Positions 23,814-33,924 of a stretch of 64,000 bases of DNA are shown here, piece by piece. This DNA comes from Microbacterium capsulatum (lineage in GTDB: Bacteria; Actinomycetota; Actinomycetes; Actinomycetales; Microbacteriaceae): assembly GCF_030865425.1 (NCBI RefSeq), contig NZ_JAVFCB010000004.1, forward strand, positions 1-64,000. The letters run 5' to 3'. Positions within the stretch are counted from its first letter, which is position 1; each line of letters opens with the position of its first letter. Under the pieces are notes generated by a model. That model was not told the origin of the DNA, did not search any database, and saw only the letters and a list, made by a program, of their open reading frames with translations. A program made the position numbers and the translations under genes.

Positions 23814-26800
23814 ATGCGCACGAAGGTTCGCGCAGTCCTCGCGGCGATCGTGGCGCCGCTGCTGGCCCTCGGACTCGTCGTCGGCGAGGGTCTGACCGCG
23901 CAGGCGGCCGGCAGCGCCCAGCTGCTCGTGAGCGTCGTCGCCGTCGACGCCTCGACAGGCAACCCGATCACCTCGGTGACGTCGTCTCAGTCGCCCCGCA
24001 GGATCGCGTTCCGGGTGGACTTCTCCTGCGTGACCAGCGACTGCACGAACGCGACGGTGAAGTTCGATCCGACGCAGCTGGACCCCAACGACAACACGTA
24101 CCGGCTGCTGTACAAGACCGGGTTCACGCCGCCGCTGTCCGGTGGAACGGTCACCGGTGACGACGCCAATGGCTGGACGGTCACCCTCGGCAACCTGGCC
24201 TCCGGCGCGTCGGGGCAGTTCACGCTCGAGTACGGCTGGCCGGCCCTCAACCAGGGGTGGCCCACGTCGTTCCCCTATGCCCTCTTCCCGGACGGGTTCC
24301 CTATCGCGCAGACCGTGCACGGAAACGCCGACACCGCGTCCGTGGTCCACGACGCGACGACGGTGCCCGTGACCTGGCACGTCGCGGGCTCCACGCCGAC
24401 GATCGCCCTGCAGAATCTCGGGATCCCGTCGTCGGGTTTCTTCACGACCGACACCAACATCACCTATCAGATCCGCATGACGACAGGCTGCCGGAGCGAC
24501 ACCAACAACTTCACGTACGACAACATCTGCTCGTCGGCCTGGACGGTGACACATCAGCTCCCGCCCGGGGCGGTGCTGGTGTCGGCCGATGACAACCCGA
24601 CCGTCACCGGGAGCGTGTCCACGGGTCTGATCCTGACCTGGAACAGCCCGGCGTGGACCGCCGCCAACCCCGGCGCCTTGTGGACGTTCACCGGCTGGGC
24701 GGGGAACCCCCGCAACGTGACGATCACGTTCCCCGCGGCGAACATCGCACCGGCGGGGCAGACGTGCGATTTCACGACGTCGTTCAACGGTCCGACCGGT
24801 CGGGTGGACGCGACGTACATCAGCATGCCGGGTGTGCCGGGTGCGACCGGAACGGCGCCGTTGCCGGCGTACGGACCGTTCCCGATCAAGTGCACCAGCC
24901 CGTTCCCGCGTGCGGAGCTGGACCCCAAGCAGTCGACCTATGACGGGTCCGCGCGTCCGGCCACCGCTGACGCGACCGTCGTCATCCCGGCGAGCGGGGA
25001 GAACGACAAGGAGTGGCACGTCACGGTCGCCAACACGGCCAACATCCCCGGCGTTGCGGTGATCACAGACAACACACTCGATCTTCCGGATCTGCCCGTC
25101 TACCAGATCGCCGCCCCGGCGGGGTCGACGATCACCTGGACCGCGACAGACGGCACGACGACCCGGTCGGGGACGTCGACAGGCACGGCGAATGCGCCGG
25201 CGGGCTTCCGGTTCGTGACGTCCACGGTGACCTCGCCGACGCTGGCGCCGTCGAATCAGATCAGGGAGCAGACCTATCGGACGACGTTCACGGTCGCGTA
25301 TCGGTACAGGGTGACGCCGGATGCGACCAACCCGACCATGCGCCGCATCAACACCGCATCCGCCGTGATGCAGTGGCCGGGCCACTCGGAGTTCCCCGAT
25401 ACGGTTCTCGGGTCGACCTCTGGCGCGGTGACGCTGATAGCCCCGTTCGGCCGGATCAGCGCGTGGAAGGGCGGCTACATGTCCGCCGACGTGCCCGGCG
25501 GGGTCGTCGGCGGGAACAACAACGATCATCCGTCCGGATCGGTCGACCTCACCATCCCCACCTCGCCGACCTCGTTCTGGTGGAACGCGTGGGTCGTCAA
25601 CTCGGGCAATGCGCCCGCGATCGCGACCATCACGGATACGACCCTGGACGACCCGGAGATTCCGATCACTCAGCTTCAAGCCTTGACGTGGTCCAGCGCC
25701 GGTGGCTGCTGCGGGGGCATCCCGTCCGACTTCCAGGTCACGTTGGACGACGGCACCGTGGAGACGAAGTCGAACGTCACCGTCTACAACGCGCCCGCCG
25801 GCCGGCGGATCGCCTCGTACACGGCCACGACGGTGACCGCGATCACGGGAGGGTCGACGACACCGGCGGACGGGGGTTGGAACAGCTTCATCGTGAGCAT
25901 GGTCGGTTCTGTCGGCCCGACCGCGACGCCGAACTCGACCCACTCGAACACGTTCACGGGCTCTCTCGACTATCGGAACCCGAGCGTTCCGAATCTGACA
26001 GCCGCGAATACCTTCAGCGTGCATCTCGTGGGTTCGAACCCCGTGATGACGGCGACGCTCGGCCCACCCACCGTCGCGGGGGGAGCCACCCAGGCGACCA
26101 CCACGACGGATGTGACCTTCACGCTGGGCGGGTCCACGGCGCAGGTGCCGCTGACCAGGGATATCACTCCCGAATATGTGCTGATGGCGCCGGCCGGGTG
26201 GAACATCACCCCGGGTTCGGCCTCGTTCCCCGTCGGGTCCGTCCCGCCCGGCGTCACCTTCGGCTATCGCACGGTGACCATCGCCGGCGTCGACCGGCAG
26301 GTCGTCGTCGCCACCTGGCCGGCGGGGACGAGTTTCGGCAAGAACACCACGCTGCCGAACATGTCGGTGATCGCACGGCCCAGCACCTCCGTCGCGGCCG
26401 GTGCCGTCGGAGTCCCGCGCGGCTTCATCACGAACACGGGGACACTGCAGCCGGCGGACACCTTCACCCATGAATTCACGGACACCCCGGATATCGACGG
26501 CAACGCCGCGACGACGCGGTTCAGTGAGGCTCCGGCTGTCACGGGGGTGCCCGTCGCCGCCGTCGCCGCGATGCAGGTTCTGAAGGAGATCTGCCTCCCG
26601 GACGCATCGAAGCTGGACGGCTGCCAGTGGTTCGCGGACCCGAACAACCGGGTGGGGGTGCCGCCCAACTCGACGAGCATCCGTTACCGGTTGACGGTCA
26701 CGAACACCGGCAACACCGATCTCAGCGATGCCGTCGGGTACGACATCCTCCCGTACCCGGGTGACACCGGGACGAGCGACGCCACGTCCGGCACTCCCCG

Positions 26801-29800
26801 AGGGAGCACCCTCACCGAGAACGTCGATTCGGTGTCGAACCTCCTCGGCTCACCGAGCGTGAGCTACTCCGCCTCGACACAGCCGTGTCGCCCTGAGGTG
26901 AACCCGAACGTGGCGAACTGCGCGAACGATTGGCAGGGCAGCGCCCTCGGCGCGCAGGCGATCCGGATCAGCCGTGCGGGCACGCTCGCGCCCGGCCAGT
27001 ACATCTCGATGCAGTACAGCACCGCGGTGCTGAACAGCCCCGGCAACGGCGCGGTCGGCTGCAACTCGCTGGCCGTGCGGGTCACCGGCCTGTCGAACGT
27101 GTCCGAGCCGGCGCCGGTGTGCGCGTCGATCGAGGAGACGGATCTCGCCATCACCGCGGGGACCCCACTGCTGCAGATCGGGCGCCCCGGGATCCTCCCC
27201 TGGACCGTCGTCAACAACGGCGGTGCCGCATCCACCCAGGGGAACGTCACAGTGACGATCCCGGCGGGGCTGTCGGCCACCTCGCTGCAGTTCTCCGGAT
27301 GGCGGTGCACCGGGGCGGACGCGAACGGCAACCCGCAGTACGGCACGGCTGTAGGCCCTTCCACGCTCACCTGCACCCCCGACAGCCCGCTGTTGAAGGG
27401 CGTCCCGCAGCAGCTCGACGTGCCGGTCGTTTCGACGGTGTCGACGTTCACCTCGGCAGCGCATGTCTCCGGTCGTCTCTATGACGGGAACCTCGCCAAC
27501 AACGACGCGACGATGTCGGCCACTGCCGCGCCTCCGGCGGGCGACATCGGGGTCGCCAAGGACGACGGCGTGACCACGGCGAAGCCGGGGGACACGCTCA
27601 CGTACAGGATCCCGGTGCACAACCCCCTCCTCTACGAGACGCTCACCGGCGCGAGGCTCACGGACGTCATCCCCGGCGGGCTGCAGTTCGTCAGCGCGTC
27701 CGACGGCGGCACCTACGACGCCAGCACCCGCACCCTGTCGTGGGCGCTGCCGGACATGCCCGGCGACGGATCCGCGACCCGCACCGTCACGGTGACGGTG
27801 CTCTCCACCGTCGCCTCCGCGACGCTGAAGAACACCGCGATGGTCACCGCACCCGACCCCGCGAACCCGAGCGCGACGTTCACCGGGACCGCGACGGACA
27901 CCGACACGGTGAGGACGAACCCGGCGATCACGCTCACGAAGAGCACCGCCCAGCCGACGTATTCGAAGGTCGGCGACACGGTCAGCTACACGTTCTCGTC
28001 GACCAACACGGGTGACGTGACGCTGCAGAATGTGGCGATCGCCGATCCGCTGCCCGGGCTGTCCGCCTTGACCTACGGCACCTGGCCGTCCGGGACTGCG
28101 GGCATGCTCGCGCCGGGACAGACCGTCACGGCGACCGCGACGTACACGATCGCCCAGGCCGACATGGATGCCACGAAGGTGACGAACACCGCCACGGTCG
28201 GGGGGAAGACCCCGTCCGGCGCCGACGTCACCGCCAGGGACACGCACACGGTGAGCGGTACGGCCGCCCCGTCGATCCTCCTCGACAAGCGGACGACCTC
28301 CACGGTCAGCCGGGCCGGCGACGTGGTGGCGTACAGCTTCACCGTCACCAATACGAGCCTGCTCACCCTGCAGAACGTCTCGATCACCGACCCGTTGTCG
28401 GGCCTGTCGCCGATCACGTTCGGCGCCTGGCCGGGGACGGCGGGCACGCTGGCACCGGGGCAGTCGGTGACGGCGACCGCCACCTACAAGGCCACACAGG
28501 CGGACGTGAACCGGGGCAGCATCGACAACACCGCCACCGTGACGGGAACGACCGTCGGCGGTGCGACCCTGACCGACGAGCACGCCGCCGTCGTGACGAT
28601 CACGCCCGCGCCCGCGATCGGGATGACGAAGGGCTCGGTCGAGGCCGCGTTCGCGAAGGCCGGGGACCAGGTCCACTACACGTTCGCCGCGCAGAACACC
28701 GGCAACGTGACCCTGACGGGCGTCGTGATCACGGATCCGCGGCCGGGGCTCGGTCTGATCACCTACTCGTGGCCGGGCGCCGCGGGTACGCTGGCGCCCG
28801 GTGAGACGGTGACGGCGGCGGCGACGTACACGATCACGCAGGCCGACGTGGACGCGACGTCCGTGACCAACAACGCCTCTGTGACGGGCACGCCCCCGGC
28901 CGGATCGGACGTGACGGCCACCGCGACGCGGACGATCAACGGAACCGCGACGCAGTCGATCCTGCTCGACAAGCAGACGGCCTCGATCGTCAGCAGGGCG
29001 GGCGACGTCGTGACCTACGACTTCACCGTCACGAACACGAGCCCGCTGACGCTGAACGACGTGACGATCACGGATCCGCTGCCGGGCCTGTCGACGATCA
29101 CCTACCGCGCGTGGCCGGGATCGACCGGTGTGCTCAAGCCGGGGGAGAAGGTCACGGCCACCGCGACGTACACCGCGACCCAGGCGGACGTGGACGCGCA
29201 CCGCATCGACAACACTGCGACCGTCACCGGCGCCACCAACCGAGGAGCCACCGCGACCGACCAGCACACGGCGACCGTGACCATCAGTGAAGCCCCGGCG
29301 ATCTCGCTGACGAAGGACTCGCTCGAGACGTCGTTCACGAAGGCCGGCGACACCGTCCATTACACGTTCGCCGCCTCGAACACGGGCAACGTCACGCTGA
29401 CGGGTGTCGCGATCTCCGACCCGCTCCCGGGCCTGTCCGGGATCACGTACGCGTGGCCCGGTGCCGCGGGCGTGCTCGCGCCGGGGCAGAAGGTGACGGC
29501 TTCCGCGACGTACACGGTGTCCCAGGCCGATGTGGACGCCACGAAGGGGACGAACACGGCGACCGCGACCGGCACCTCGCCGGCGGGCGCGAACGTGAAG
29601 GCGACCGCGACCCGCACCATCGACGGGACCGCGACCCCGACGATCGCACTCGACAAGCAGTCGGCATCCGTCGTGCGCGATGCGGGTGACCCGGTCACGT
29701 ACACGTTCACGGTGACGAACACGAGCGCCCTCACGCTGCGGAACGTGACCATCACGGACCCGATGCCCCGCCTGTCCTCGCTCACGTTCGGAGCGTGGCC

Positions 29801-31199
29801 GGGAGCAGCCGGTGTGCTCGCGCCGGGCCAGTCGGTGATCGCGACTGCCACATACACGGCCTCGCAGGCCGATGTGGATGCCGGCAGGATCGACAACACG
29901 GCGACCGCGAAGGGCACCACCCTGGGCGGTGCGACCGCGACCGACCGGCACTCGGCGGAGATCCTGATCAACCGGACCCCGGCGATCACCCTCCACAAGA
30001 CCGGCGCCTACGACCCGGGCACGCGCGGCGACGCGGGCGACCAGCTCCGGTACGGGTTCACGGTCACGAACGCGGGAAACACCACGCTCACGAACGTGAC
30101 GATCACCGACCCGCTCGCGGGCCTGACCAGGATCACGTACACGTGGCCGGGCGCCCCCGGAGTGCTGCTTCCCGGACAGGCCGCGACCGCGACCGCGTCG
30201 CGCACGGTGACGCAGGCGGACGTCGATGGGCTTCGGGGCGTCACGAACACCGCCACGGTGACCTCGGACGCACCCGACGGCACGCACCCGACCGCGCAGG
30301 ACACGGTGCACATGCCGACCCCGGCGAACAGTGGCGTGCAGCTGGTGAAGACGGGCACGCTCGACGACACCGGCCACGCGCCCCGCGCCGGCGACACGGT
30401 CACGTACCGCCTCGCCGCGACGAACCTCGGCGCGGTGACGCTCCACGACGACACGATCACCGACCCGATGCCGGGCCTGTCGCCGCTCACCTTCACGTGG
30501 CCGGGAACGCCGGGGGAGCTCGCCCCGGGGCAGACGGTGACGGCGACCGGGAGGTACACCCTCACCCAAGCCGACGTCGACGCGAGCAAGGTCCTCAACA
30601 CCGCCACGACCACGGGCATCGACCCGGCGCAGAACACCGTCACGGCACAGGCCACGTTCACGCTCGTGCTGCCCGCGGACGCGAAGCTGACGCTCACGAA
30701 GACCGGCGCGATCGCGGACGGGTACTGGAAGGCGGGGATGCGCGTGGACTACGGCTTCACCGCCGAGAACACGGGCAACGTGACGCTGACGGACGTCGTC
30801 ATCGCCGACCCGCTGCCCGGACTGTCGACGATCGTCTACACCTGGCCGGGACAGCCCGGCGTGCTCGCACCCGGAGAGAAGGTGACCGCGAAGGCCGCCT
30901 ACCTGCTCACCGCGGACGACGTCGCGAAGCGGACGGTGACGAACACCGCCACCGCGAGCAGCGACCGGGCGCCGGACGCCACGGACAGCGTCACCCTCAC
31001 GGGGCCCACCCCGCCGCTGGTCATCCCGGACCCGCCGACGGTCGGCGACCTGCTGTCGTACCTCGGTGACCCGAGCCTCGCCCGCACCGGTGGGACGATC
31101 CCGATGCTGCCGATCGCCGGCGGGATCCTCCTCCTCGGCGCAGGCCTCGTTCTCGCCCTGGTGGCACGTCGCGGCAAGAACGACGGCTCCGCGAGCTGA
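23814..31199 (+). CDS. Giant DUF11-repeat cell-surface protein with LAxTG anchor
   Basis: About 2461 residues. A signal peptide (MRTKVRAVLAAIVAPLLAL..., cleavage near AQAAG) is followed by about 1200 residues of beta-sandwich-like, Thr/Ser/Pro-rich sequence. A first DUF11 domain (near residue 1243) and nine further DUF11 units of about 110 residues (residues 1371-2395) follow. The C-terminus has LARTGG at 2422-2427, a hydrophobic helix and the basic tail RRGKNDG, which fits wall anchoring by a class E (LAxTG) sortase. Probably a stalk-like adhesin or surface layer protein. The start may instead be ATG 23763. Confidence 0.88.
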   Translation: MRTKVRAVLAAIVAPLLALGLVVGEGLTAQAAGSAQLLVSVVAVDASTGNPITSVTSSQSPRRIAFRVDFSCVTSDCTNATVKFDPTQLDPNDNTYRLLYKTGFTPPLSGGTVTGDDANGWTVTLGNLASGASGQFTLEYGWPALNQGWPTSFPYALFPDGFPIAQTVHGNADTASVVHDATTVPVTWHVAGSTPTIALQNLGIPSSGFFTTDTNITYQIRMTTGCRSDTNNFTYDNICSSAWTVTHQLPPGAVLVSADDNPTVTGSVSTGLILTWNSPAWTAANPGALWTFTGWAGNPRNVTITFPAANIAPAGQTCDFTTSFNGPTGRVDATYISMPGVPGATGTAPLPAYGPFPIKCTSPFPRAELDPKQSTYDGSARPATADATVVIPASGENDKEWHVTVANTANIPGVAVITDNTLDLPDLPVYQIAAPAGSTITWTATDGTTTRSGTSTGTANAPAGFRFVTSTVTSPTLAPSNQIREQTYRTTFTVAYRYRVTPDATNPTMRRINTASAVMQWPGHSEFPDTVLGSTSGAVTLIAPFGRISAWKGGYMSADVPGGVVGGNNNDHPSGSVDLTIPTSPTSFWWNAWVVNSGNAPAIATITDTTLDDPEIPITQLQALTWSSAGGCCGGIPSDFQVTLDDGTVETKSNVTVYNAPAGRRIASYTATTVTAITGGSTTPADGGWNSFIVSMVGSVGPTATPNSTHSNTFTGSLDYRNPSVPNLTAANTFSVHLVGSNPVMTATLGPPTVAGGATQATTTTDVTFTLGGSTAQVPLTRDITPEYVLMAPAGWNITPGSASFPVGSVPPGVTFGYRTVTIAGVDRQVVVATWPAGTSFGKNTTLPNMSVIARPSTSVAAGAVGVPRGFITNTGTLQPADTFTHEFTDTPDIDGNAATTRFSEAPAVTGVPVAAVAAMQVLKEICLPDASKLDGCQWFADPNNRVGVPPNSTSIRYRLTVTNTGNTDLSDAVGYDILPYPGDTGTSDATSGTPRGSTLTENVDSVSNLLGSPSVSYSASTQPCRPEVNPNVANCANDWQGSALGAQAIRISRAGTLAPGQYISMQYSTAVLNSPGNGAVGCNSLAVRVTGLSNVSEPAPVCASIEETDLAITAGTPLLQIGRPGILPWTVVNNGGAASTQGNVTVTIPAGLSATSLQFSGWRCTGADANGNPQYGTAVGPSTLTCTPDSPLLKGVPQQLDVPVVSTVSTFTSAAHVSGRLYDGNLANNDATMSATAAPPAGDIGVAKDDGVTTAKPGDTLTYRIPVHNPLLYETLTGARLTDVIPGGLQFVSASDGGTYDASTRTLSWALPDMPGDGSATRTVTVTVLSTVASATLKNTAMVTAPDPANPSATFTGTATDTDTVRTNPAITLTKSTAQPTYSKVGDTVSYTFSSTNTGDVTLQNVAIADPLPGLSALTYGTWPSGTAGMLAPGQTVTATATYTIAQADMDATKVTNTATVGGKTPSGADVTARDTHTVSGTAAPSILLDKRTTSTVSRAGDVVAYSFTVTNTSLLTLQNVSITDPLSGLSPITFGAWPGTAGTLAPGQSVTATATYKATQADVNRGSIDNTATVTGTTVGGATLTDEHAAVVTITPAPAIGMTKGSVEAAFAKAGDQVHYTFAAQNTGNVTLTGVVITDPRPGLGLITYSWPGAAGTLAPGETVTAAATYTITQADVDATSVTNNASVTGTPPAGSDVTATATRTINGTATQSILLDKQTASIVSRAGDVVTYDFTVTNTSPLTLNDVTITDPLPGLSTITYRAWPGSTGVLKPGEKVTATATYTATQADVDAHRIDNTATVTGATNRGATATDQHTATVTISEAPAISLTKDSLETSFTKAGDTVHYTFAASNTGNVTLTGVAISDPLPGLSGITYAWPGAAGVLAPGQKVTASATYTVSQADVDATKGTNTATATGTSPAGANVKATATRTIDGTATPTIALDKQSASVVRDAGDPVTYTFTVTNTSALTLRNVTITDPMPRLSSLTFGAWPGAAGVLAPGQSVIATATYTASQADVDAGRIDNTATAKGTTLGGATATDRHSAEILINRTPAITLHKTGAYDPGTRGDAGDQLRYGFTVTNAGNTTLTNVTITDPLAGLTRITYTWPGAPGVLLPGQAATATASRTVTQADVDGLRGVTNTATVTSDAPDGTHPTAQDTVHMPTPANSGVQLVKTGTLDDTGHAPRAGDTVTYRLAATNLGAVTLHDDTITDPMPGLSPLTFTWPGTPGELAPGQTVTATGRYTLTQADVDASKVLNTATTTGIDPAQNTVTAQATFTLVLPADAKLTLTKTGAIADGYWKAGMRVDYGFTAENTGNVTLTDVVIADPLPGLSTIVYTWPGQPGVLAPGEKVTAKAAYLLTADDVAKRTVTNTATASSDRAPDATDSVTLTGPTPPLVIPDPPTVGDLLSYLGDPSLARTGGTIPMLPIAGGILLLGAGLVLALVARRGKNDGSAS
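27924..30999 (+). repeat. Nine ~330-bp DUF11-coding repeats in alternating types
   Basis: Units start with (A/S/T)I.L(T/D)K and share GDxVxYxFxxxNT, TLxxVxIxDPxPGL, and LAPGQxVTATATYTxxQADVD. Two sequence types alternate: odd units read AI.LTK...NTGNVTL, even units SILLDK...VTNTSxLTL. The higher-order period is therefore about 660 bp. The last three units are more diverged. The pattern indicates growth by duplication of a two-unit block. Confidence 0.85.
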
Positions 31200-31219
31200 T
31201 CGCGACCGGCAGGCCGAAC

Positions 31220-31259
31220 AGGCCGGCCGCCTCTCGACCAGCACGAGGGCGGCCGGCCT
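31220..31259. terminator. Shared terminator between convergent genes
   Basis: 12-bp perfect arms AGGCCGGCCGCC/GGCGGCCGGCCT (31220-31231 and 31248-31259) between the surface-protein stop and the end of the minus-strand glycosyltransferase. No T run. Confidence 0.65.
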
Positions 31260-31320
31260 CGCTGCACATGCGGACGCGCGCCCGGGCACTTCCGATCGAT
31301 GCGCCCGGGCGTGACGGCGC

Positions 31321-33816
31321 TCAGTCCTCGAGCAGCGCCTCGAGCTCGGCCATCACGTCGGCGCGGTACCGGTCCACGTCGAGCGTCGCCGGCGGCACGT
31401 CGCCGTCCAGGAACGCCGTCATGCCGGCCGCGAGGGCATCGTCCTCCTGATCCACGATCCGGATGGATCCCTCCGGGAGCGCGCCGAAGACGGATCCGAA
31501 CGAGGTCGACACGATCGGCAGCCCGCAGATCGCGGCCTCGAGGAGCACCATCGGCTGGCCCTCGTACAGGCTGGAGAGCACGAAGCAGTCCGACGCCGCG
31601 AGCAGCGCGTGCGGGTTGCCCAGGGCGCCGGTGAGGAAGGCGACGTCCTGGGCGCCGGCGTCGGCGATCTGCTGCTCGAGCTGCTCGTGCAGCGGACCGC
31701 CGCCGATGATGAGCAGCCGGGCCTCGGGGTGCGCCGCGCGCACGGTGAGGAAGGAGCGGATCAGCCGCGCGTGGTTCTTCTCCGGGGAGAGGCGGCCGAC
31801 CGTGACGAACCAGCGCAGGTCGCCCTCGTCGGCCTGCATCGCGTCGAACCACGCCGGGACCGGCTCGTCCGGCTCCAGGAGCTCGCCGAGCGGGCGGAGC
31901 ATCCCCCGGGACACGTGCTCGACGTCCGGGAAGTTGCGGACCGTGCGGAAGCTGTCGGCCGGGGCGTACTCGGCGAGCTCCACCCGGTTCAGCTCGGTGA
32001 GCTGGTGCGACACCGACACGAGCTGGTCGTACTCGGCGTACAGCGAGAACACGGCGCCGAGGCTGCGCCTCATCCGCGCCCGGCCGTCGATCATCCGCTC
32101 GCGGTCGGCCACCATCTCGTTGTGCAGCCAGATCGCATGCTTCGTCGGTGAGCCGCCGCCCGCGCCGGAGTGCAGGAGCAGGCTCGTGAACAGCGGGCCG
32201 TAGCCGCTGAAGTCGGCCACCCAGTCGTAGTGGGAGTGCCCGAGCACGCGCATCCATTCGGCGTTCCACATCCGCTCGTGCCACGCCTCCTCGCCGGGGC
32301 GACGGGGGGAGCTGCGCCAGTCGTCGATGCGACGGCGCAGGTGCACGGCCTTGGATCCGTTCATCCCGCCGATCCGGAACACCTGCCGCACCTCCGCGGG
32401 GATCCGCGCCTGGGTCATCGGGTCGACGGCCAGCTTGCGTTTGGGCAGCAGGGCGGTGACGTCGTACTTCTCGTGGTCCAGCGCGCCGAGCAGGTTCAGG
32501 GCCGACGTGGTGATGCCGTTCGGCTTCATGCCGCCGAGGTAGACGAGCAGGCGCTTGCGGCCGTCGTTCGCCGAGGGGCGGGCGCGGTAGCCGTCCCGCG
32601 CCCCGCCGAACACGATGTCGACGACGCGGGCGGTGGCGCCGCCGTCCTCGAAGGGGGTGAACCGCTCGGCCCAGGATGCGTACTGCGGATGCGGATCCGC
32701 CCCCGCGGCGAGGAGGTCGCGGAGGGCGCGGCCGGCCTCGGCGGGGTCGGCGTGGACCGGGCCGGGCAGCGTGTCCAGCGGCATGTAGGTGCCGCGGCCG
32801 GACGAGTACAGCTCCGCATCGGGCGTGAAGAACGCGATCGGACGGCCTGTCGCGAGGTAGTCGAAGAAGATCGAGGAGTAGTCGGTGACGAGCCCGTCCG
32901 CGATGCCGAGGAGCACGTTCGTCGGGATCGTGTTCGGCGCCAGGGAACGGGCCAGCTCCGGCCGGTTCGCCGCATGCGCGTGCACGATCTGGTGCGTCTT
33001 CAGCACGACGACGCGCTCCGCGCCGACGCCCGCCTGCAGCGCGGCGAGGTGGGCCGCGAGCTCGTCGACGTTGTCCTCGGGGTCGTCGAACGAGGATCCG
33101 CGCCAGGTCGGCGCGAACAGCACGATCGGCTTGCCGTCGAGTGCGACCCCGCTCGCCTCGAGCTCGGCGCGCACGGCGGCCTCGGCCGCGGCGTCGAGGC
33201 GCTGCCGGTCGATGCGCGGGTAGCCCTCCTCGATGATCGTGCCGGGGTAGACGTTGGTCAGCCGGTAGGCGCTCTCGTACATGGTCTCGGCCATGAACGG
33301 GTTCGCCGCCAGCAGGTAGTCCGACATCAGGAAGTTGCGCAGTGTGTTGGCGGACTGCACCGCGCCGTCGGGCATGTCGAAGCCCATGAGCTTGAGCGGG
33401 GTCCCGTGCCAGGTGTTCAGGTACACCTGTCCCTCGCGCTTGCCGAACCAGCTCGGGAACGTGGCGTTGTTGACGAGCCAGCCGCTCACGGCCAGCGCCT
33501 GCCTGTACGAGGCGGATCCGCGGCGCACGAACGACACCCGCGGGTGCCCCTGGAACTCGGCCCGGAACCGGGCGACGGCGGCGTCGTCGGCGATCACCCA
33601 GATGTGGCGCAGGTGCGCGTAGGCGGGGTCGTCGATCAGGTGCCGGAAGATCGCCTCGGGGTTGCACAGGACGCCGTTGCCGGCGAAGGACTCGTACAGC
33701 ACCTGATCGGAGCGGACCGGGCGGGAACGCCAGAAGGCGATGCGTTCGGCGTCGACGGCGCGCTTCAGACGATGAGCCGCCGTGCGTGCGCGCCGGACGG
33801 GGAAGGAGAGGACCAC
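31321..33816 (-). CDS. CDP-glycerol glycerophosphotransferase-GT4 fusion
   Basis: An 831-residue bifunctional wall-polymer enzyme. Residues 1-400 are a TagB/TagF-type CDP-glycerol phosphotransferase with YLNTWHGTPLKLMGFDM (catalytic His137), VLFAPTWRGSSFDD and LVTDYSSIFFDYLATGRPI. Residues about 415-831 are a GT-B glycosyltransferase of family 4, with FVTVGRLSPEKNHARLI, LLIIGGGPLHEQL and the donor-binding EGQPMVLLEAAICGLP. The fusion suggests one protein both adds glycerol-phosphate (or a related polyol phosphate) and glycosylates teichoic-acid-like polymers at the inner membrane face. Convergent with the surface protein, divergent from the GT39-like gene. Confidence 0.88.
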   Translation of the reverse strand: MVLSFPVRRARTAAHRLKRAVDAERIAFWRSRPVRSDQVLYESFAGNGVLCNPEAIFRHLIDDPAYAHLRHIWVIADDAAVARFRAEFQGHPRVSFVRRGSASYRQALAVSGWLVNNATFPSWFGKREGQVYLNTWHGTPLKLMGFDMPDGAVQSANTLRNFLMSDYLLAANPFMAETMYESAYRLTNVYPGTIIEEGYPRIDRQRLDAAAEAAVRAELEASGVALDGKPIVLFAPTWRGSSFDDPEDNVDELAAHLAALQAGVGAERVVVLKTHQIVHAHAANRPELARSLAPNTIPTNVLLGIADGLVTDYSSIFFDYLATGRPIAFFTPDAELYSSGRGTYMPLDTLPGPVHADPAEAGRALRDLLAAGADPHPQYASWAERFTPFEDGGATARVVDIVFGGARDGYRARPSANDGRKRLLVYLGGMKPNGITTSALNLLGALDHEKYDVTALLPKRKLAVDPMTQARIPAEVRQVFRIGGMNGSKAVHLRRRIDDWRSSPRRPGEEAWHERMWNAEWMRVLGHSHYDWVADFSGYGPLFTSLLLHSGAGGGSPTKHAIWLHNEMVADRERMIDGRARMRRSLGAVFSLYAEYDQLVSVSHQLTELNRVELAEYAPADSFRTVRNFPDVEHVSRGMLRPLGELLEPDEPVPAWFDAMQADEGDLRWFVTVGRLSPEKNHARLIRSFLTVRAAHPEARLLIIGGGPLHEQLEQQIADAGAQDVAFLTGALGNPHALLAASDCFVLSSLYEGQPMVLLEAAICGLPIVSTSFGSVFGALPEGSIRIVDQEDDALAAGMTAFLDGDVPPATLDVDRYRADVMAELEALLED

Positions 33817-33924
33817 CGATCAAGGATAGGTGCCCCTGCCCGGACGAAACCTCTGAGCCGCCTTTGCGGCGGCTAAGCCCGTGCGGTGCTGGGAACGAGC
33901 GCCAAGGCGTGCGCATTAGGCTCG

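Noticed and set aside
22779..26471. Long minus-strand frame running from the FHA gene through the surface-protein region
   Set aside because: No recognisable domain; the FHA protein at 22907-23437 is in a different minus-strand frame with proper family sequence.
26850..31289. 1479-codon minus-strand frame opposite the DUF11 repeats
   Set aside because: Translation is Arg/Gly/Val low-complexity and repeats only because the sense strand repeats. The plus-strand frame has a signal peptide, DUF11 motifs and a sorting signal.
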